A stretch of DNA of 64,000 bases from Halobellus sp. Atlit-31R (GCA_003665935.1 QPLR01000001.1:496001-560000); one strand, 5' to 3'; counted from the stretch's first letter, positions 23,937 to 34,039 are shown. The notes: a model not told the origin generated them from the letters alone. Translations and numbers: made by a program.

Positions 23937-26066
23937 ATGAGCCTGCCGGACTCTGATCGCGAACTCGTCACGGCCGAACTCGGGCGCGACCCCACACAGA
24001 CGGAGGCCGCGCTGTTCGAGAACCTCTGGAGCGAGCACTGCGCGTACCGCTCGTCTCGACCCCTGCTGTCTGCGTTCTCTTCGGACGGGCCGCAGGTCGT
24101 CGTCGGCCCCGGCGACGACGCTGCCGTCGTCCGACTCCCGGACTACGGCGGCGACGCAGACGCCGAGACGTACATCACGATGGGGATCGAGAGCCACAAT
24201 CACCCCTCCTACGTGGACCCCTACGACGGTGCAGCGACGGGCGTCGGCGGGATCGTCCGCGACACGCTCTCGATGGGCGCGTATCCGATCGCGCTCGCCG
24301 ACAGCCTCTACTTCGGCGGGTTCGATCGCGAACACACCCGATACCTCCTCGACGGCGTCGTCGAGGGGATCTCCGACTACGGAAACGCGATCGGCGTGCC
24401 CAGCGTCGCCGGGAGCGTCGAGTTCCACGACGACTACGAAGGCAACCCGCTGGTCAACGTCGCCTGCGTCGGGCTGCTCGACGAGGAGCGGCTCGTGACC
24501 GCAGAGGCCCAGGAGGCCGGGAACAAGCTCGTACTCGTCGGGAACGCGACCGGACGCGACGGCCTCGGCGGCGCGTCCTTCGCCAGCGAGGACCTCGCGG
24601 AAGACGCAGAAACCGAGGACCGCCCCGCCGTGCAGGTGGGCGACCCCTACTCGGAGAAGCTCCTCGTCGAAGCGAACGAGGAACTGATCGACGGCGAGCT
24701 CGTCCAGTCCGCGCGGGACCTGGGTGCGGCCGGACTCGGGGGCGCGTCGTCGGAGCTCGTCGCCAAAGGCGGGCTCGGCGCGCGGATCGATCTGGGGCGC
24801 GTCCACCAGCGCGAACCGAATATGAACCCGTTGGAGATCGTCCTCGCGGAGTCCCAAGAGCGGATGTGCTACGAGGTCCGCCCGGAGGACGTCGACGACG
24901 TCGCCGCGATCGCCGAAAAGTACGACCTCGGCTGTTCGGTCATCGGCGAGGTGACCGAGGGCAACTACGTCTGCACCTTCGAGGGCGAGACGGTCGTCGA
25001 CGTGCCCGCAGAGTATCTCGCAGACGGGGCACCGATGAACGACCTCGACGCCGTCGAGCCCGAACCGCCCGAGCGAAACCGCCCCGACGTCGATCTGGCC
25101 GCGGCCTTCGAGGCGGTCGTCGGTGCGCCGAACACGGCCTCGAAGGAGTGGGTCTACCGTCAGTACGATCACGAGGTCGGCGCGCGCACCGCGCTCCGCC
25201 CCGGTGACGACGCCGCGCTGCTGGCGATCCGCGAAGCCGGAACCGGCCTCGCGATCTCGTCGGGAGCGGTGCCGGCGTGGACGGACTGTGCGCCGCACGA
25301 CGGAGCCCGCGCTGTCGCACTGGAGAACGCGACCAACCTCGCGGCGAAAGGCGCGACACCGCTGGCTGCGGTCGACTGCCTCAACGGCGGCAACCCCGAG
25401 AAGCCCGACGTGTACGGCCGGTTCACGGCCATCGTCGACGGCCTCGCCGAGATGTGTCGCGACCTGTCGGTGCCGGTCGTCGGCGGCAACGTCTCGCTGT
25501 ACAACGACTCGGCGGCGGGACCGATCCCGCCGACGCCGACGCTCGCGATGGTGGGCACGAAGGCGGGCTACGACGCACCGCCGACGGCGCTCGACGGCGA
25601 CGGCACCCTCGTCCTCGTCGGCGACGGAAGCGACGCGCTGGGCGGGTCGGAACTCCTCGCGCAGGTCGGCGGCTCGGACGCGTTCCCGACGTTGCCGGCG
25701 AACGCCGGTGAGGTCGTCGCGACGCTGGCGGACGTCGCGAACGCGGAGACGACGCGGTCGGTCCACGACGTGAGCAACGGCGGCCTCGCGGTGACGCTCG
25801 CGGAGATGGTGACCGAGGAGGTCGGCGCGAGCGTCGCCGTCGACGACCTCGTCACGCTGTTCGAGGAGACGCCCGGCCGCGCGGTGGTCGAGACCACCGA
25901 CCCCGACGCCGTCGAGGCGGCGTTCGGTGGCGTCGCGTCGGTGACGACGCTCGGTGAGGCGACCGCAGACGGGACGCTCTCGCTTTCGGTTGCCGGGGAG
26001 AATCTATCGATCGACGCAGCCGAGATCGCGTCGCTCCGCGACGTGCTGCAGGCGGAACTCGACTGA
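23937..26066 (+). CDS. purL: Phosphoribosylformylglycinamidine synthase subunit PurL
   Basis: A 709-residue FGAM synthetase large subunit of de novo purine synthesis, ATP-dependent, working with PurS and PurQ (not in this window). N-terminal [15 protein letters not shown] and [32 protein letters not shown], and [19 protein letters not shown] are the expected substrate and ATP-binding motifs. [10 protein letters not shown] and [17 protein letters not shown] occur in the second half. Length is normal for the archaeal/Bacillus small PurL. Monocistronic promoter in front. Confidence 0.97.
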   Translation: MSLPDSDRELVTAELGRDPTQTEAALFENLWSEHCAYRSSRPLLSAFSSDGPQVVVGPGDDAAVVRLPDYGGDADAETYITMGIESHNHPSYVDPYDGAATGVGGIVRDTLSMGAYPIALADSLYFGGFDREHTRYLLDGVVEGISDYGNAIGVPSVAGSVEFHDDYEGNPLVNVACVGLLDEERLVTAEAQEAGNKLVLVGNATGRDGLGGASFASEDLAEDAETEDRPAVQVGDPYSEKLLVEANEELIDGELVQSARDLGAAGLGGASSELVAKGGLGARIDLGRVHQREPNMNPLEIVLAESQERMCYEVRPEDVDDVAAIAEKYDLGCSVIGEVTEGNYVCTFEGETVVDVPAEYLADGAPMNDLDAVEPEPPERNRPDVDLAAAFEAVVGAPNTASKEWVYRQYDHEVGARTALRPGDDAALLAIREAGTGLAISSGAVPAWTDCAPHDGARAVALENATNLAAKGATPLAAVDCLNGGNPEKPDVYGRFTAIVDGLAEMCRDLSVPVVGGNVSLYNDSAAGPIPPTPTLAMVGTKAGYDAPPTALDGDGTLVLVGDGSDALGGSELLAQVGGSDAFPTLPANAGEVVATLADVANAETTRSVHDVSNGGLAVTLAEMVTEEVGASVAVDDLVTLFEETPGRAVVETTDPDAVEAAFGGVASVTTLGEATADGTLSLSVAGENLSIDAAEIASLRDVLQAELD

Positions 26067-26113
26067 GCCGAGCAAAACGAGCGGCCGGTTCGTCGCGCGA
26101 ACGCGGGTACGCC

Positions 26114-26290
26114 TCAGACGAGAAGCGGGACGCCGAACGTGACGGCGAGTCCGACGGCCAAGACCACGAGCCCCGTCGTGACCTGGCTCATCCCGAACTC
26201 CTGCATCGGTGACGTGACCCGTCCGGATTCCTCGTCGCCGTGGTGGTCGTGGTCGTCGTGTCCGTCGTCGTGATCGCCGTGATCTGCCAT
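26114..26290 (-). CDS. 58-residue His/Asp-rich single-helix membrane protein
   Basis: Translation of the minus strand from ATG at 26290 gives a His/Asp-rich start (nine His in the first 20 residues), a short linker (SGRVTSPMQEFGMSQ) and one C-terminal membrane helix (GLVVLAVGLAVTFGVPLLV). I recall similar short proteins in many haloarchaea without known function. The histidine cluster would face the cytoplasm or exterior and may bind metal ions. A TTTTAG box about 25 nt upstream suits a leaderless mRNA. Confidence 0.75.
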   Translation of the reverse strand: MADHGDHDDGHDDHDHHGDEESGRVTSPMQEFGMSQVTTGLVVLAVGLAVTFGVPLLV

Positions 26291-26503
26291 ACCGGCGTGG
26301 TCGGCCGCCGGCTACTAAAACACTCCCGAATCTGTGGCTACGCGTGGGTGCGAGCAGGCGACACGATCGGTGCGGCTCCGATCAGCGACGCGGCGTGTCG
26401 CACACCCGCGGACGCGTCGCAGCGACAGTCAGCGCACGCGGCGTCTGGGCCCGCCATCCTACAAAAAGCTCGCCGTCGGTAGCTTCGACGCGCAGTGTCG
26501 CGG

Positions 26504-26854
26504 TCACGAGTTCCGGTCGAGGATCTCGCTGTCGGTCGGACTCGCCCGCCGCTTGTTGCGGACGTAGTAGAGAAAGAACCCCGAGATCCCCGCCGTATAC
26601 GGAGTGACGATCGCGGCCTTGGAGAGATCGACTGCCAAGAGTCCCGCTGCGATGCCTGTCACGCCGGCGACGAAGACGAGCACCGAGACGGTGATCGTGG
26701 TCGCGAAGACGACCTCCCCGACGCGCAGCAGGCGCGGATTGTAACCGGCGGGCTGGTAGCCACAGACGGGACAGCGTTCCGCGTCCGTCGAAATGGGCGT
26801 ATCACAGCGATCACACGGGGCCGTCGTCTCGGAGTCGACAGCGTCCTCTGCCAT
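26504..26854 (-). CDS. Zinc-ribbon membrane protein, unknown function
   Basis: A 116-residue protein starting MAEDAVDS at 26854. An N-terminal zinc ribbon is formed by CDRCD and CPVCGYQP (about residues 14-35). Two membrane helices follow (VVFATTITVSVLVFVAGVTG and AIVTPYTAGISGFFLYYV), then a short basic tail. Small zinc-ribbon/two-helix proteins are common in haloarchaea with no established role. The in-frame ATG seven codons upstream is possible but places a Cys-containing extension before the acidic start. Confidence 0.75.
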   Translation of the reverse strand: MAEDAVDSETTAPCDRCDTPISTDAERCPVCGYQPAGYNPRLLRVGEVVFATTITVSVLVFVAGVTGIAAGLLAVDLSKAAIVTPYTAGISGFFLYYVRNKRRASPTDSEILDRNS

Positions 26855-26949
26855 ATCTGGGACACAGGGTTCCACTCGGTTGAGTCGTTCGGCAGAGCGG
26901 ACCGGCGGGGTCGGACTCCTTTTGAGGGCGGGGGTTGTTGGCGCTAGTA

Positions 26950-27765
26950 ATGACGTTGACGAAGCGGATCATCCCCTGTATCGACGTCGACCTCGACGAC
27001 GACGGGACCCCGGCGGTCTATACGGGCGTCAATTTCGAGGATCTGAAGTACACGGGAGACCCCGTCGAGATGGCCAAACGCTACAACGAGGCGGGCGCAG
27101 ACGAGTTCGTCTTTCTCGACATCACGGCGTCTGCGAAGGGCCGCGAGACGATGCTCGACACCGTCTCGCGCGTCGCCGACGAGGTGTTCATCCCGCTCAC
27201 CGTCGGCGGTGGAATCCGGACCCGCGAGGACATCAAGGAGACCCTCCGGGCGGGCGCGGACAAGGTATCGATCAACACCGCGGCGCTCGAAACTCCCGAT
27301 CTGATCGACGAGGGCGCACGCGCCTTCGGCTCGCAGTGTATCGTCATCTCGGTGGACGCGAAACGACGCTTCGACGAGGGCGGCGAACACTACGTCGAGG
27401 TCGACGGCGAGTCCTGCTGGTTCGAGTGTACGGTCAAAGGCGGCCGGGAGGGCACCGGCATCGACGTCGTCGAGTGGGCGAGCGAGGCCGAGTCCCGCGG
27501 GGCGGGCGAACTGTTCGTCAACTCGATCGACGCCGACGGCACGAAGGACGGCTACGACGTCCCGCTGACGAAGGCGGTCTGTGACACCGTCTCGACGCCG
27601 GTGATCGCCTCCTCGGGCTGTGGCAGCCCCGAGGATATGTACGAGGTGTTCACCGAGGCGGGGGCGGACGCCGGGCTCGCGGCGTCGATCTTCCACTTCG
27701 ACGAGTACAGCATTCGCGACGTCAAAGAGTACCTCGACGACCGCGACGTCCCCGTTCGACTCTGA
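26950..27765 (+). CDS. hisF: Imidazole glycerol phosphate synthase subunit HisF
   Basis: A 271-residue TIM-barrel cyclase of histidine biosynthesis. [13 protein letters not shown] (residues 5-17) holds the catalytic aspartate, [16 protein letters not shown] the second-strand region, and [13 protein letters not shown] and [15 protein letters not shown] (second catalytic Asp) complete the active site. With HisH it makes IGP and AICAR from PRFAR. The ATG at 26950 is preferred to a TTG five codons upstream. It is not in a histidine operon here. Confidence 0.97.
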   Translation: MTLTKRIIPCIDVDLDDDGTPAVYTGVNFEDLKYTGDPVEMAKRYNEAGADEFVFLDITASAKGRETMLDTVSRVADEVFIPLTVGGGIRTREDIKETLRAGADKVSINTAALETPDLIDEGARAFGSQCIVISVDAKRRFDEGGEHYVEVDGESCWFECTVKGGREGTGIDVVEWASEAESRGAGELFVNSIDADGTKDGYDVPLTKAVCDTVSTPVIASSGCGSPEDMYEVFTEAGADAGLAASIFHFDEYSIRDVKEYLDDRDVPVRL

Positions 27766-27823
27766 GGGGACGGCGTAGCGTGTTCGCGCCAGCGCGCCGA
27801 ACCGACTGGACTGCGAGAACGGG

Positions 27824-28108
27824 TTACTGAGCGGCCTCGAACGCCGCCGAGAAGTCGTCGACCGTCTCCTGAACGTTGCGCGAGGCGTCGCCGAGCGCGT
27901 CGAGCGGATCGACGCCGGTCTCGGTCTTGATCGAGAGGATCGGTTCCGTCTGCCCGCCCGACTGCTCGGGGTTCACGTCGTACGTCGCGGCGGCGACGCC
28001 GTCCGTCTCCAGGAGTGCGCCTTTGATCACGTTCATAAACGTGTGATCCTCTCCCGCGACCTCGAGGCGGAGTTCCTCGTCCGTCTTGTCGATGACCCGC
28101 AGTTCCAT
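27824..28108 (-). CDS. rpoL: DNA-directed RNA polymerase subunit L (Rpo11)
   Basis: A 94-residue small RNA polymerase subunit. The conserved [20 protein letters not shown] motif (about residues 15-34) and YDVNPEQ (about 44-50) are diagnostic for RpoL/RPB11-like proteins, which pair with RpoD during assembly. The upstream 26 bp to the MBL gene contain CGAAATACTGAAAC on the minus strand, a plausible own promoter with a leaderless start, although readthrough from the MBL gene is also possible. Confidence 0.96.
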   Translation of the reverse strand: MELRVIDKTDEELRLEVAGEDHTFMNVIKGALLETDGVAAATYDVNPEQSGGQTEPILSIKTETGVDPLDALGDASRNVQETVDDFSAAFEAAQ

Positions 28109-28134
28109 ACCTCTTCGTTTCCCACGACGGCGTT

Positions 28135-29157
28135 TCAGTATTTCGTATTCGGGAACAGGCCCGCGACGTCGGGTTCGGCGTCGAGAAGTCGGTACGCGGA
28201 GCCGTCGCGCTCGACGACGCCGGCGTGTTCGAGATGGTCCAGATGGGCGAACGCCTCGCCCGGCCCGTGGAGAATGTGAATGTGTTCCAGTTCGCCGAAC
28301 AGGTGCGCGCTGACGGTCCAGGCGTCCGCCGGCCCGTGCTCGCGGAGCGTTTCGACGACCCGCTGGGTCCGTTTGAGGTGGTGCTCGCGAATGACGCGCG
28401 TCCGTCCGGACGGGTCAGTGATGGGCTCGCGGTGTCCCGGCCACGCGCGGTCGAAGTCTCGGGCGACGAGTCGGTCGAGGCTGTCGACGTAGCGTTCGAG
28501 CGGGCGGTCGAGTCGGAGGTCCGCACCGCCCACGTTCGGCGTGTACTGCGGGAGGATCGCGTCGCCGACGAACGCCTCCGATCGCGGGCGAGCGTCCGCC
28601 CCGCTGTCGTCTCCGGCCTCGGCGTCCCGTTCGTATGTAAACGCGATCTGCCCGGCGGCGTGCCCGGGGAGATGTAGCACGGTGAGCGCACCGTCGCCGG
28701 CGACGACCGTCTCTCCGTCCGAGAGCGGGTCGACGTCGACCGGCTCGCCCGCGACGTCCTCGAACGCCGACTGGACGGCCGCGAGCTCCTCGCGCTTGTC
28801 CGCCGGGATGCCCCACTGCGCGAACCGCTCCGTCCTGAGCTCCCGCAGTTCGGCCAGCGCCGTATCGTCGTGCGCGATCAGCCCGCAGTCGGCCTCGTGA
28901 GCGAACACGCGCGCGCCGGACTCGGCCTGGAGCTCGCCCGCCAAGCCGGTGTGGTCGGAGTGCCAGTGAGTCAGAAGGATCCGATCGAGGTCGGCGACGG
29001 AAACGCCCGCCGCGGAGAGCCCATCGAGGAGGTCCTCGCGCACGTCTGCGGTCGCTGCGCCGACGTCGACGAGCGTCGTCACGTCCCCCTCGAGCAGGTA
29101 CGCGTTGTTCTGCCCCTCGAAGACCGTGTTTCCGAGCGCGATTCGGGTGACGTCCAT
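28135..29157 (-). CDS. MBL-fold metallo-hydrolase with C-terminal winged helix
   Basis: A 340-residue protein. The zinc motif THWHSDHTG (about residues 63-71) is the HxHxDH signature; further ligands lie in [16 protein letters not shown] and WPGHREP. Residues about 250-330 ([33 protein letters not shown]) look like a beta-lactamase-associated winged helix, as in LACTB2-like hydrolases. The substrate could be a thioester, lactone or RNA. The ATG at 29157 is chosen because homology-like sequence starts there; the longer frame lacks family features. Confidence 0.88.
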   Translation of the reverse strand: MDVTRIALGNTVFEGQNNAYLLEGDVTTLVDVGAATADVREDLLDGLSAAGVSVADLDRILLTHWHSDHTGLAGELQAESGARVFAHEADCGLIAHDDTALAELRELRTERFAQWGIPADKREELAAVQSAFEDVAGEPVDVDPLSDGETVVAGDGALTVLHLPGHAAGQIAFTYERDAEAGDDSGADARPRSEAFVGDAILPQYTPNVGGADLRLDRPLERYVDSLDRLVARDFDRAWPGHREPITDPSGRTRVIREHHLKRTQRVVETLREHGPADAWTVSAHLFGELEHIHILHGPGEAFAHLDHLEHAGVVERDGSAYRLLDAEPDVAGLFPNTKY

Positions 29158-29276
29158 ACCGCGAGGAGTCGCGCGAACCACAATGAGGGTTGTCATACCG
29201 GCGCTGTTCCGACGGCGTCAGGCTGGCGCGCGTCGGTACATTCAATTCAGTCGATGTCGAACGGCGCGAGAAGGGG

Positions 29277-30386
29277 ATGGAGGACTTCTACGATCTGCTG
29301 GAGGTGTCCGAGGACGCTTCCACCGACGAGATACACCGCGCCTGGCGGCAGAAGGTCCGAACGTACCACCCGGACGTCAACGACGACAGCCGGGCGAACG
29401 CACAGTTCAAGACGCTCAAGAAGGCCCACGAGGTACTCTCGGACGAGACCGAGCGAGCGGCCTACGACCGGCTGGGACACGCGAAGTACGTCCGAGAGCG
29501 CCTGGACGGCCTGCCGACGAAGACGGGCGGTGGTCCAGCGACGGGCGGCGACCGCGCGACAGAGACGTCCGGGTCCACAGAGGACACCGGCACCCAGAAC
29601 GAATCAGAGACGCACCGTTCGTCGTCTGCGGCTGCGGGACAGAGCGCCGGGGGATCGAGCCGATTCGGTCGACGACGGAAGCGAACGGAGAGTGACGGAG
29701 CGAACCGGACGAATCGAACGGCCACGGCCGGCAGCACGCGGTCACAGGGAAGCGGAGGCCGGTCGACGACCCGAACAGGGAGGTCGGCGGCGGGCCGGAA
29801 CCGGTCGTCGACAGCCGGCAATAGCCACTCCTCGGGCACAGGTGGCGGGAGTTCGCCGTCCGCAAACGAGGGGGGAACGGCGTCGTCGCACGCCGCTACT
29901 ACGGCGTCGACAGCGCGTGCGTCGGGTGGCTTCGGAAGCCCGCTGCTGTACGGGTGGCTCGGCGTCGCGCTCTCGGCGATACTCTACCTCGCCGGGGTCA
30001 GTCAGTACGTCCGCGCGAACGCAGCCGCGGTTTCGAGCCTGAGCGCGGCAGTGACGGCCGATCCGGTGGGAGCGCTGACGAGCGCACGGATCGTCGCACC
30101 GGGGACGTTCGTCCTGAACACTGCCGCGGTCGATGCGCCGCTCTCACTGCTGTTTCCGGCCGGAGTCGGCGCGTTCGCGTTCGTCTTCACAGCGGTCGTG
30201 CTCGCGTTCGGGCGGGGGTCGGCGTATCTGTATCTCCTCGGAAGCCTCGCACCACTCGCCGGCCTCACAGTCGGTCCCGTGATCATCGCTCCGGACGGCG
30301 TCGTGCTCACCGTCCTCGTCGTCCTGCCGCTGGGTGCGACGGTGCTGTTCCTCGGCGACGTCGGCCGGGTCGTGTTCGGTAGCTGA
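29277..30386 (+). CDS. Membrane-anchored J-domain protein
   Basis: A 369-residue protein. Residues 2 to about 70 are a J domain (DFYDLLEVSEDASTDEIHRA; the HPD tripeptide in YHPDVNDD; YDRLG at the end), which stimulates DnaK ATPase. There is no zinc-finger or substrate domain of DnaJ type. Residues about 75-210 are a Ser/Thr/Gly/Arg-rich low-complexity linker, and residues about 215-369 hold about four membrane helices. It may recruit DnaK to the membrane. It is not next to dnaK/grpE. Start is the ATG at 29277, where the J domain begins. Confidence 0.88.
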   Translation: MEDFYDLLEVSEDASTDEIHRAWRQKVRTYHPDVNDDSRANAQFKTLKKAHEVLSDETERAAYDRLGHAKYVRERLDGLPTKTGGGPATGGDRATETSGSTEDTGTQNESETHRSSSAAAGQSAGGSSRFGRRRKRTESDGANRTNRTATAGSTRSQGSGGRSTTRTGRSAAGRNRSSTAGNSHSSGTGGGSSPSANEGGTASSHAATTASTARASGGFGSPLLYGWLGVALSAILYLAGVSQYVRANAAAVSSLSAAVTADPVGALTSARIVAPGTFVLNTAAVDAPLSLLFPAGVGAFAFVFTAVVLAFGRGSAYLYLLGSLAPLAGLTVGPVIIAPDGVVLTVLVVLPLGATVLFLGDVGRVVFGS

Positions 30387-30776
30387 TAGGGCCCGCTCCG
30401 GGTGAGAACGTCGAAAGGAAGCGGGGCCGCATAGGGCGGACCCCTGACTGACCAAGCCACTGCGAAGAGCACCAGTCTCGCAGGTCCTTGTACGACGCGC
30501 CCGGCAGTTATGGACCACGCGCGTCGATAGTTCGTTGAACGCTTGTATTGAAAAAGGGCCCGGATAGTGCCAATATCCACCAGGAAGCAGCGTACTTGCT
30601 TACGAATCTATAGGAATATTCGGTTTTATACAGTAGAAACGTAGAATATTTTCGTCACACGAGCGATCGCCGGACGAATCGAATCTCTCCGGAACAATTG
30701 TTGAAATACTGCACAGGGCGAGAGTCCGGCCGACGTGAGAGAGCGTCGTAACGAAGGGCGCGCGCCGGGTGGTCGG
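30387..30776. other. Gene-free 390-bp spacer with AT-rich core
   Basis: Between the ends of two convergent genes. The first part is GC-rich and can form a stem (GGCCCGCT near 30389 with AGCGGGGCC near 30420). About 30586-30660 is strikingly AT-rich for this genome, with GAATATTC, GGTTTTATACAG and AGAATATTTTC. Short hairpins (GGATA/TATCC and AAGCA/TGCTT, 7-nt loops) lie at about 30560-30605. No coding region is supported. A small RNA with its own promoter, a terminator region or a decayed mobile element are all possible. Confidence 0.6.
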
Positions 30777-31406
30777 TCAGCGGACCATATACGGGTCGTT
30801 ACCCGCGTTGAACCGGCCCAGGTCGGCCTCGCGCCGGAAGTCCGTCGAGCGAAGGGCCTCTATCGCTTCGATCAGCCGGTCCTCGTCCGAGGGCTCCCAC
30901 TCGACGGGGTCTTTGATCGGGAGCACCAAGAACCCGCTTCCGTGCAGTTCGCGGCCGTGCAGTTCGTCCATATCGATCTCGGTCTTCCACGCCCGAGCGG
31001 AGTACGTTTCGAGAACGTGCGCCGTCGCTCGCGGACCCACCGGCAGGAGGACGTGGGCGGCGATCGCACGGAGCTCCGCGTCGAAGAACCGCTCCAGGTC
31101 GTCGTACGACGACTGCGTCGGTTCGCCGTCGTCGGGCGCACACAGGTGAATGTACGAGAGGAACGTGTCCGTCGCCTCCGGGCGGTCACCCGGCGCGGTC
31201 AAGAGTCCGGCGGCGGCCAGCGCGGTCTGGAGTCGACGGCCCGCCTCGTTCGTGAACGGCACTCCGGTGTCGAGTCCGCCGTGAACGCCCGGATGGTCGC
31301 CGACGACGTGGAAGTCCGCGTTGGCGTCGCCGTACCCCGGGACGAAATGTTCACACGGCGGTCGCATATCGAAGGGGTTGCTCGTTCTGTCGGTGACGTT
31401 CTCCAC
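30777..31406 (-). CDS. Uracil-DNA glycosylase superfamily protein
   Basis: A 209-residue protein with the UDG-superfamily layout: FHVVGDHPGVHGG (about residues 32-44) stands where motif A lies, GVPFTNEAGRRLQTAL matches the following helix, FLSYIHLCAPDD the central strand, and LPIKDPVEW the motif B position. The four cysteines of family 4 Fe-S UDGs are not present. It may be a haloarchaea-specific branch that recognises damaged bases, or an inactive relative. Soluble; monocistronic by position, converging on the J-protein gene. Confidence 0.72.
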   Translation of the reverse strand: MENVTDRTSNPFDMRPPCEHFVPGYGDANADFHVVGDHPGVHGGLDTGVPFTNEAGRRLQTALAAAGLLTAPGDRPEATDTFLSYIHLCAPDDGEPTQSSYDDLERFFDAELRAIAAHVLLPVGPRATAHVLETYSARAWKTEIDMDELHGRELHGSGFLVLPIKDPVEWEPSDEDRLIEAIEALRSTDFRREADLGRFNAGNDPYMVR

Positions 31407-31458
31407 GGTAGCTAACGTAGCGGCGAGTGCGTTAAAATCGGTCCGGTTCGGGCCGGAA

Positions 31459-31935
31459 TCAGAGTTCGACGCCCGACGGGATCAAGCTGTGAGAGCGGAG
31501 CAGATTGCCGTCAGCGTCGTAGACGAGGAACGTCTCCTTCTCGTAGACGACGACGTTCTCCCCTTCGATTCGCACCTCGACGCGATAGCGGCCGTTCTCG
31601 GAGTCGGTCGCATCACGACCGTACTCCCGCGCAGCGCGAATGAACGTGAGCACGTCGTCCGCCGTCTCGTTGAGTTCGAGCACGAAGTCACCCGTGATGC
31701 GGTTCGTGACGCTGACTACGCCAGCGGCCCCGGGTTCGTCGACAGGGTCCTGCAACCGAAACGCAACGTCCGTTTCGCTGGCGTCGAGATACGTCCCGTT
31801 CTGGTCGGTGAACCGGCGCTCTAGCACCTCTGTCGGTCCGTGGAACTCGATGCGAACCAGCGGCTTCCTGGGGTCACCGTCGCCGTCGACCCACGCGACG
31901 TTCTCGACGTCCAACTCGAAGTAGTCCCGCCTCAT
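31459..31935 (-). CDS. Conserved haloarchaeal protein, unknown function
   Basis: A 158-residue acidic protein, mostly beta strands (YFELDVENVAWVD, LVRIEFHGPTEVLERRF, VAFRLQDPVD, NRITGDFVLELNE) with one central helix (ADDVLTFIRAAREYGRD) and a beta-rich end (YRVEVRIEGENVVVYEKETF). No cysteines, membrane segments or catalytic motif. I recall a haloarchaeal DUF family with this N-terminal MRRDYF pattern but cannot give a function. It stands alone on the minus strand. Confidence 0.72.
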   Translation of the reverse strand: MRRDYFELDVENVAWVDGDGDPRKPLVRIEFHGPTEVLERRFTDQNGTYLDASETDVAFRLQDPVDEPGAAGVVSVTNRITGDFVLELNETADDVLTFIRAAREYGRDATDSENGRYRVEVRIEGENVVVYEKETFLVYDADGNLLRSHSLIPSGVEL

Positions 31936-32168
31936 TCCCTACAGTACGGTTGAACGTCATCGTGTATGAACGTAACGCCCGCGTCAGACGGAGACCCGGT
32001 TCCTGAGGCGGGAGTTCGTCAGTTCCGGCCCGGAGCCCGACCCTGCGTCCGCCGTCGAACCCGTTGCCGCAAGGAGGCACGTGAGCGGTTCTGTATCGCG
32101 CTATGAGATATATTTCTGGTGCCGAGACGGCTCTTGGCGTCAGCGTTTCAAGTGCTACAGAGTGTGTG

Positions 32169-33077
32169 TTATGCGACGTGGTCGCGGATCGTCTCGAAGT
32201 CTCCGGCGGCGACGCTGTCACCGAGCGCGTCGGCGTCGAGAGCGGGAATCTGGCCGGGGTACTTGCGGTTGAAGTACGACAGGAGGTTGTCGACGTCCCG
32301 GTCCAGAAGTTCCCGCGCGTTCTCGTGGTCTGTCGGGACGGCCTGCGGCCAGTCGAAGATCGTCACGCCCGATTCGCTGACGGCGACGTTGTACTCGCTC
32401 AGATCGGCGTGGACGTATCCGATCTCGTACGCGGCCGCGACTTCCCGAAGGATCAGGTCCAACACGCCGGCCACCTGGTCGTCTGCCAGTTTCGCCCGAT
32501 CGAGTTCGACGCCGTCCAGTTTCGCCATCACGATCGCGTGGCGGTTCTGATCGATCGGTCGCGGGACGGACACCGTCGGGAAAAGCGTCTCCAGCGCCTC
32601 GTACTCGCGTTCGGCGGCCTTCCGCGCCGTGTAGAGCCACGAGACGTGGCGGTTGTCGGACGTGTAGTCGCGCTCGCGCATCACTTCACGGAAGTTCGTG
32701 TACCCCTCCCGGTGAAACTTCAACGCCAGCGGCGTGTACGACTGCACTTCGAGGACGTCGCTCTCTTTTCCGACGCCGAGGGGGGCGCCGACGCCCTCGA
32801 TAGTGTCGCGCTCGGAGAACGTCCGAAGTGCGAGCGCGTCGTACCCCTCGGCGGTGAGCGTGTAGCCCTCGTACTGGATCGTCTTCCGCTCGATCAGCCC
32901 GCGGGTCGCACATCTGTCCAGTCGGTACTCGACTTCTTCGGGCGTGAGGTTCGAGAGGTCGGGGAGTTTCCCACGGTTCACCCACTCCGAAAAGCGCATC
33001 CCCTGCTCGACGCCGGAGAGAAGGTAGAAGTCCTCGGGTTCGAGTTCGGCCATCACGCCGGCGACGTTCCGCACCAT
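32169..33077 (-). CDS. rio2: RIO2-type serine/threonine protein kinase
   Basis: A 302-residue atypical kinase. Residues about 1-90 are the RIO2 winged helix (EPEDFYLLSGVEQGMRFSEW, GLIERKTIQYEGYTLTAEGYDALAL). The kinase core has GVGKESDVLEV (ATP loop), ALKFHREGYTNFREV, the catalytic loop VHADLSEYN, and IFDWPQAV as the metal-binding strand. RIO2 acts in late maturation of the small ribosomal subunit. Start ATG at 33077 (MVRNVAGVMAELEPEDFYLL); a longer frame to 33137 is basic and unlikely. Confidence 0.95.
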   Translation of the reverse strand: MVRNVAGVMAELEPEDFYLLSGVEQGMRFSEWVNRGKLPDLSNLTPEEVEYRLDRCATRGLIERKTIQYEGYTLTAEGYDALALRTFSERDTIEGVGAPLGVGKESDVLEVQSYTPLALKFHREGYTNFREVMRERDYTSDNRHVSWLYTARKAAEREYEALETLFPTVSVPRPIDQNRHAIVMAKLDGVELDRAKLADDQVAGVLDLILREVAAAYEIGYVHADLSEYNVAVSESGVTIFDWPQAVPTDHENARELLDRDVDNLLSYFNRKYPGQIPALDADALGDSVAAGDFETIRDHVA

Positions 33078-33211
33078 ACCGAATCGAGGGTAGCGACGCC
33101 TAAAAGGCTCGCGAGTCGGTACGAGGGCCGAATACACGGCATCGTGCTATACGGAACGCCCGCTCGTGTCGCCAGCGAAACCGCTTTCGGGGCCCGGACG
33201 TAGCCTCGGGT

Positions 33212-34039
33212 ATGGCAGACGAGACAGCCGGTCCCCTCGCAGATCAGGAGTGGCGGCTCATTCGCGAGGAGGCGCGTGACGGCCCGCTACAGATGGCGCT
33301 CGACGAAGTGGCCGCCGAGACGGCAGCCAACGGCGGGCCGAGGACCGTGCGAGTCTACCGGTGGAACCCGAGCACCCTGTCGCTCGGCTACGGACAGGAT
33401 CCGGACACCGTCGACTGGGACCACTGCGCCGAGGCCGGGGTCTCCGTCACCCGTCGACAGACCGGGGGTGGCGGCATCTACCACGATGTGGCGGGCGACG
33501 TCTCGTACTCGATCACCGCGCCGAAATCCGAGCTACCAGGCGATCTGATGGAGGCGTACCATCTGCTCTGTGAGCCGATTCTCGACGCCTTCGGTCGCCT
33601 GGGAATCGACGCCGACTACGTCTCCGAGTCGCTGCCGGAGATCTGGTCGCCCGCGTGTTACCTCCGGGAGCTGCACCCGGCCCACGACGTCGTCGCCGAC
33701 GGCCGAAAGATCAGCGGCAACGCGCAGTACCGTCGCCGTGACGCCGTCGTCCAGCACGGATCGCTCACCTACTCCGTGCGGGCAGCCGACCATCTCGCCG
33801 CCTTCGACGACCACGACGTGACTCCGGAACAGTTCCGCGAGCGCGTCGTGGGCGTCGACGAACTGGCCGACGTCTCGCGGGCTGAGACCGTCGCTGCCGT
33901 CGAGGAAGCGCTCGCGGCGTGGGCCGACGCGACAGAAGGCGAGTGGACCGACGCGGAACTCGAGCAGGCACGGGAGCGCGCAGCCGAGAAGTACACCGCC
34001 GAAGACTGGGTCCGGCGGCGACCCGACGGCCGCGTCTGA
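33212..34039 (+). CDS. Lipoate--protein ligase A family protein
   Basis: A 275-residue biotin/lipoate A/B ligase-fold protein. [22 protein letters not shown] (residues about 81-102) is the lipoyl-AMP binding motif, and [22 protein letters not shown] (about 168-189) holds the catalytic lysine. The first 60 residues contain [10 protein letters not shown] and [17 protein letters not shown], both typical. It could attach lipoate or octanoate to 2-oxoacid dehydrogenase E2 or glycine cleavage H protein; which one is not decided by context. No separate LplB-like partner gene lies next to it. Confidence 0.9.
   Translation: MADETAGPLADQEWRLIREEARDGPLQMALDEVAAETAANGGPRTVRVYRWNPSTLSLGYGQDPDTVDWDHCAEAGVSVTRRQTGGGGIYHDVAGDVSYSITAPKSELPGDLMEAYHLLCEPILDAFGRLGIDADYVSESLPEIWSPACYLRELHPAHDVVADGRKISGNAQYRRRDAVVQHGSLTYSVRAADHLAAFDDHDVTPEQFRERVVGVDELADVSRAETVAAVEEALAAWADATEGEWTDAELEQARERAAEKYTAEDWVRRRPDGRV

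Noticed and set aside
30002-30580. Minus-strand frame running from the spacer into the J-protein gene
   Set aside because: Most of it is antisense to the membrane part of the J-protein. The remainder has no homology that I can recognise.
30560-30605. Two 5-bp stems with 7-nt loops resembling tRNA arms
   Set aside because: The first loop would give a GCC anticodon, but no acceptor stem, D-arm or TTCRANY loop can be paired around it. Chance hairpins are more likely.
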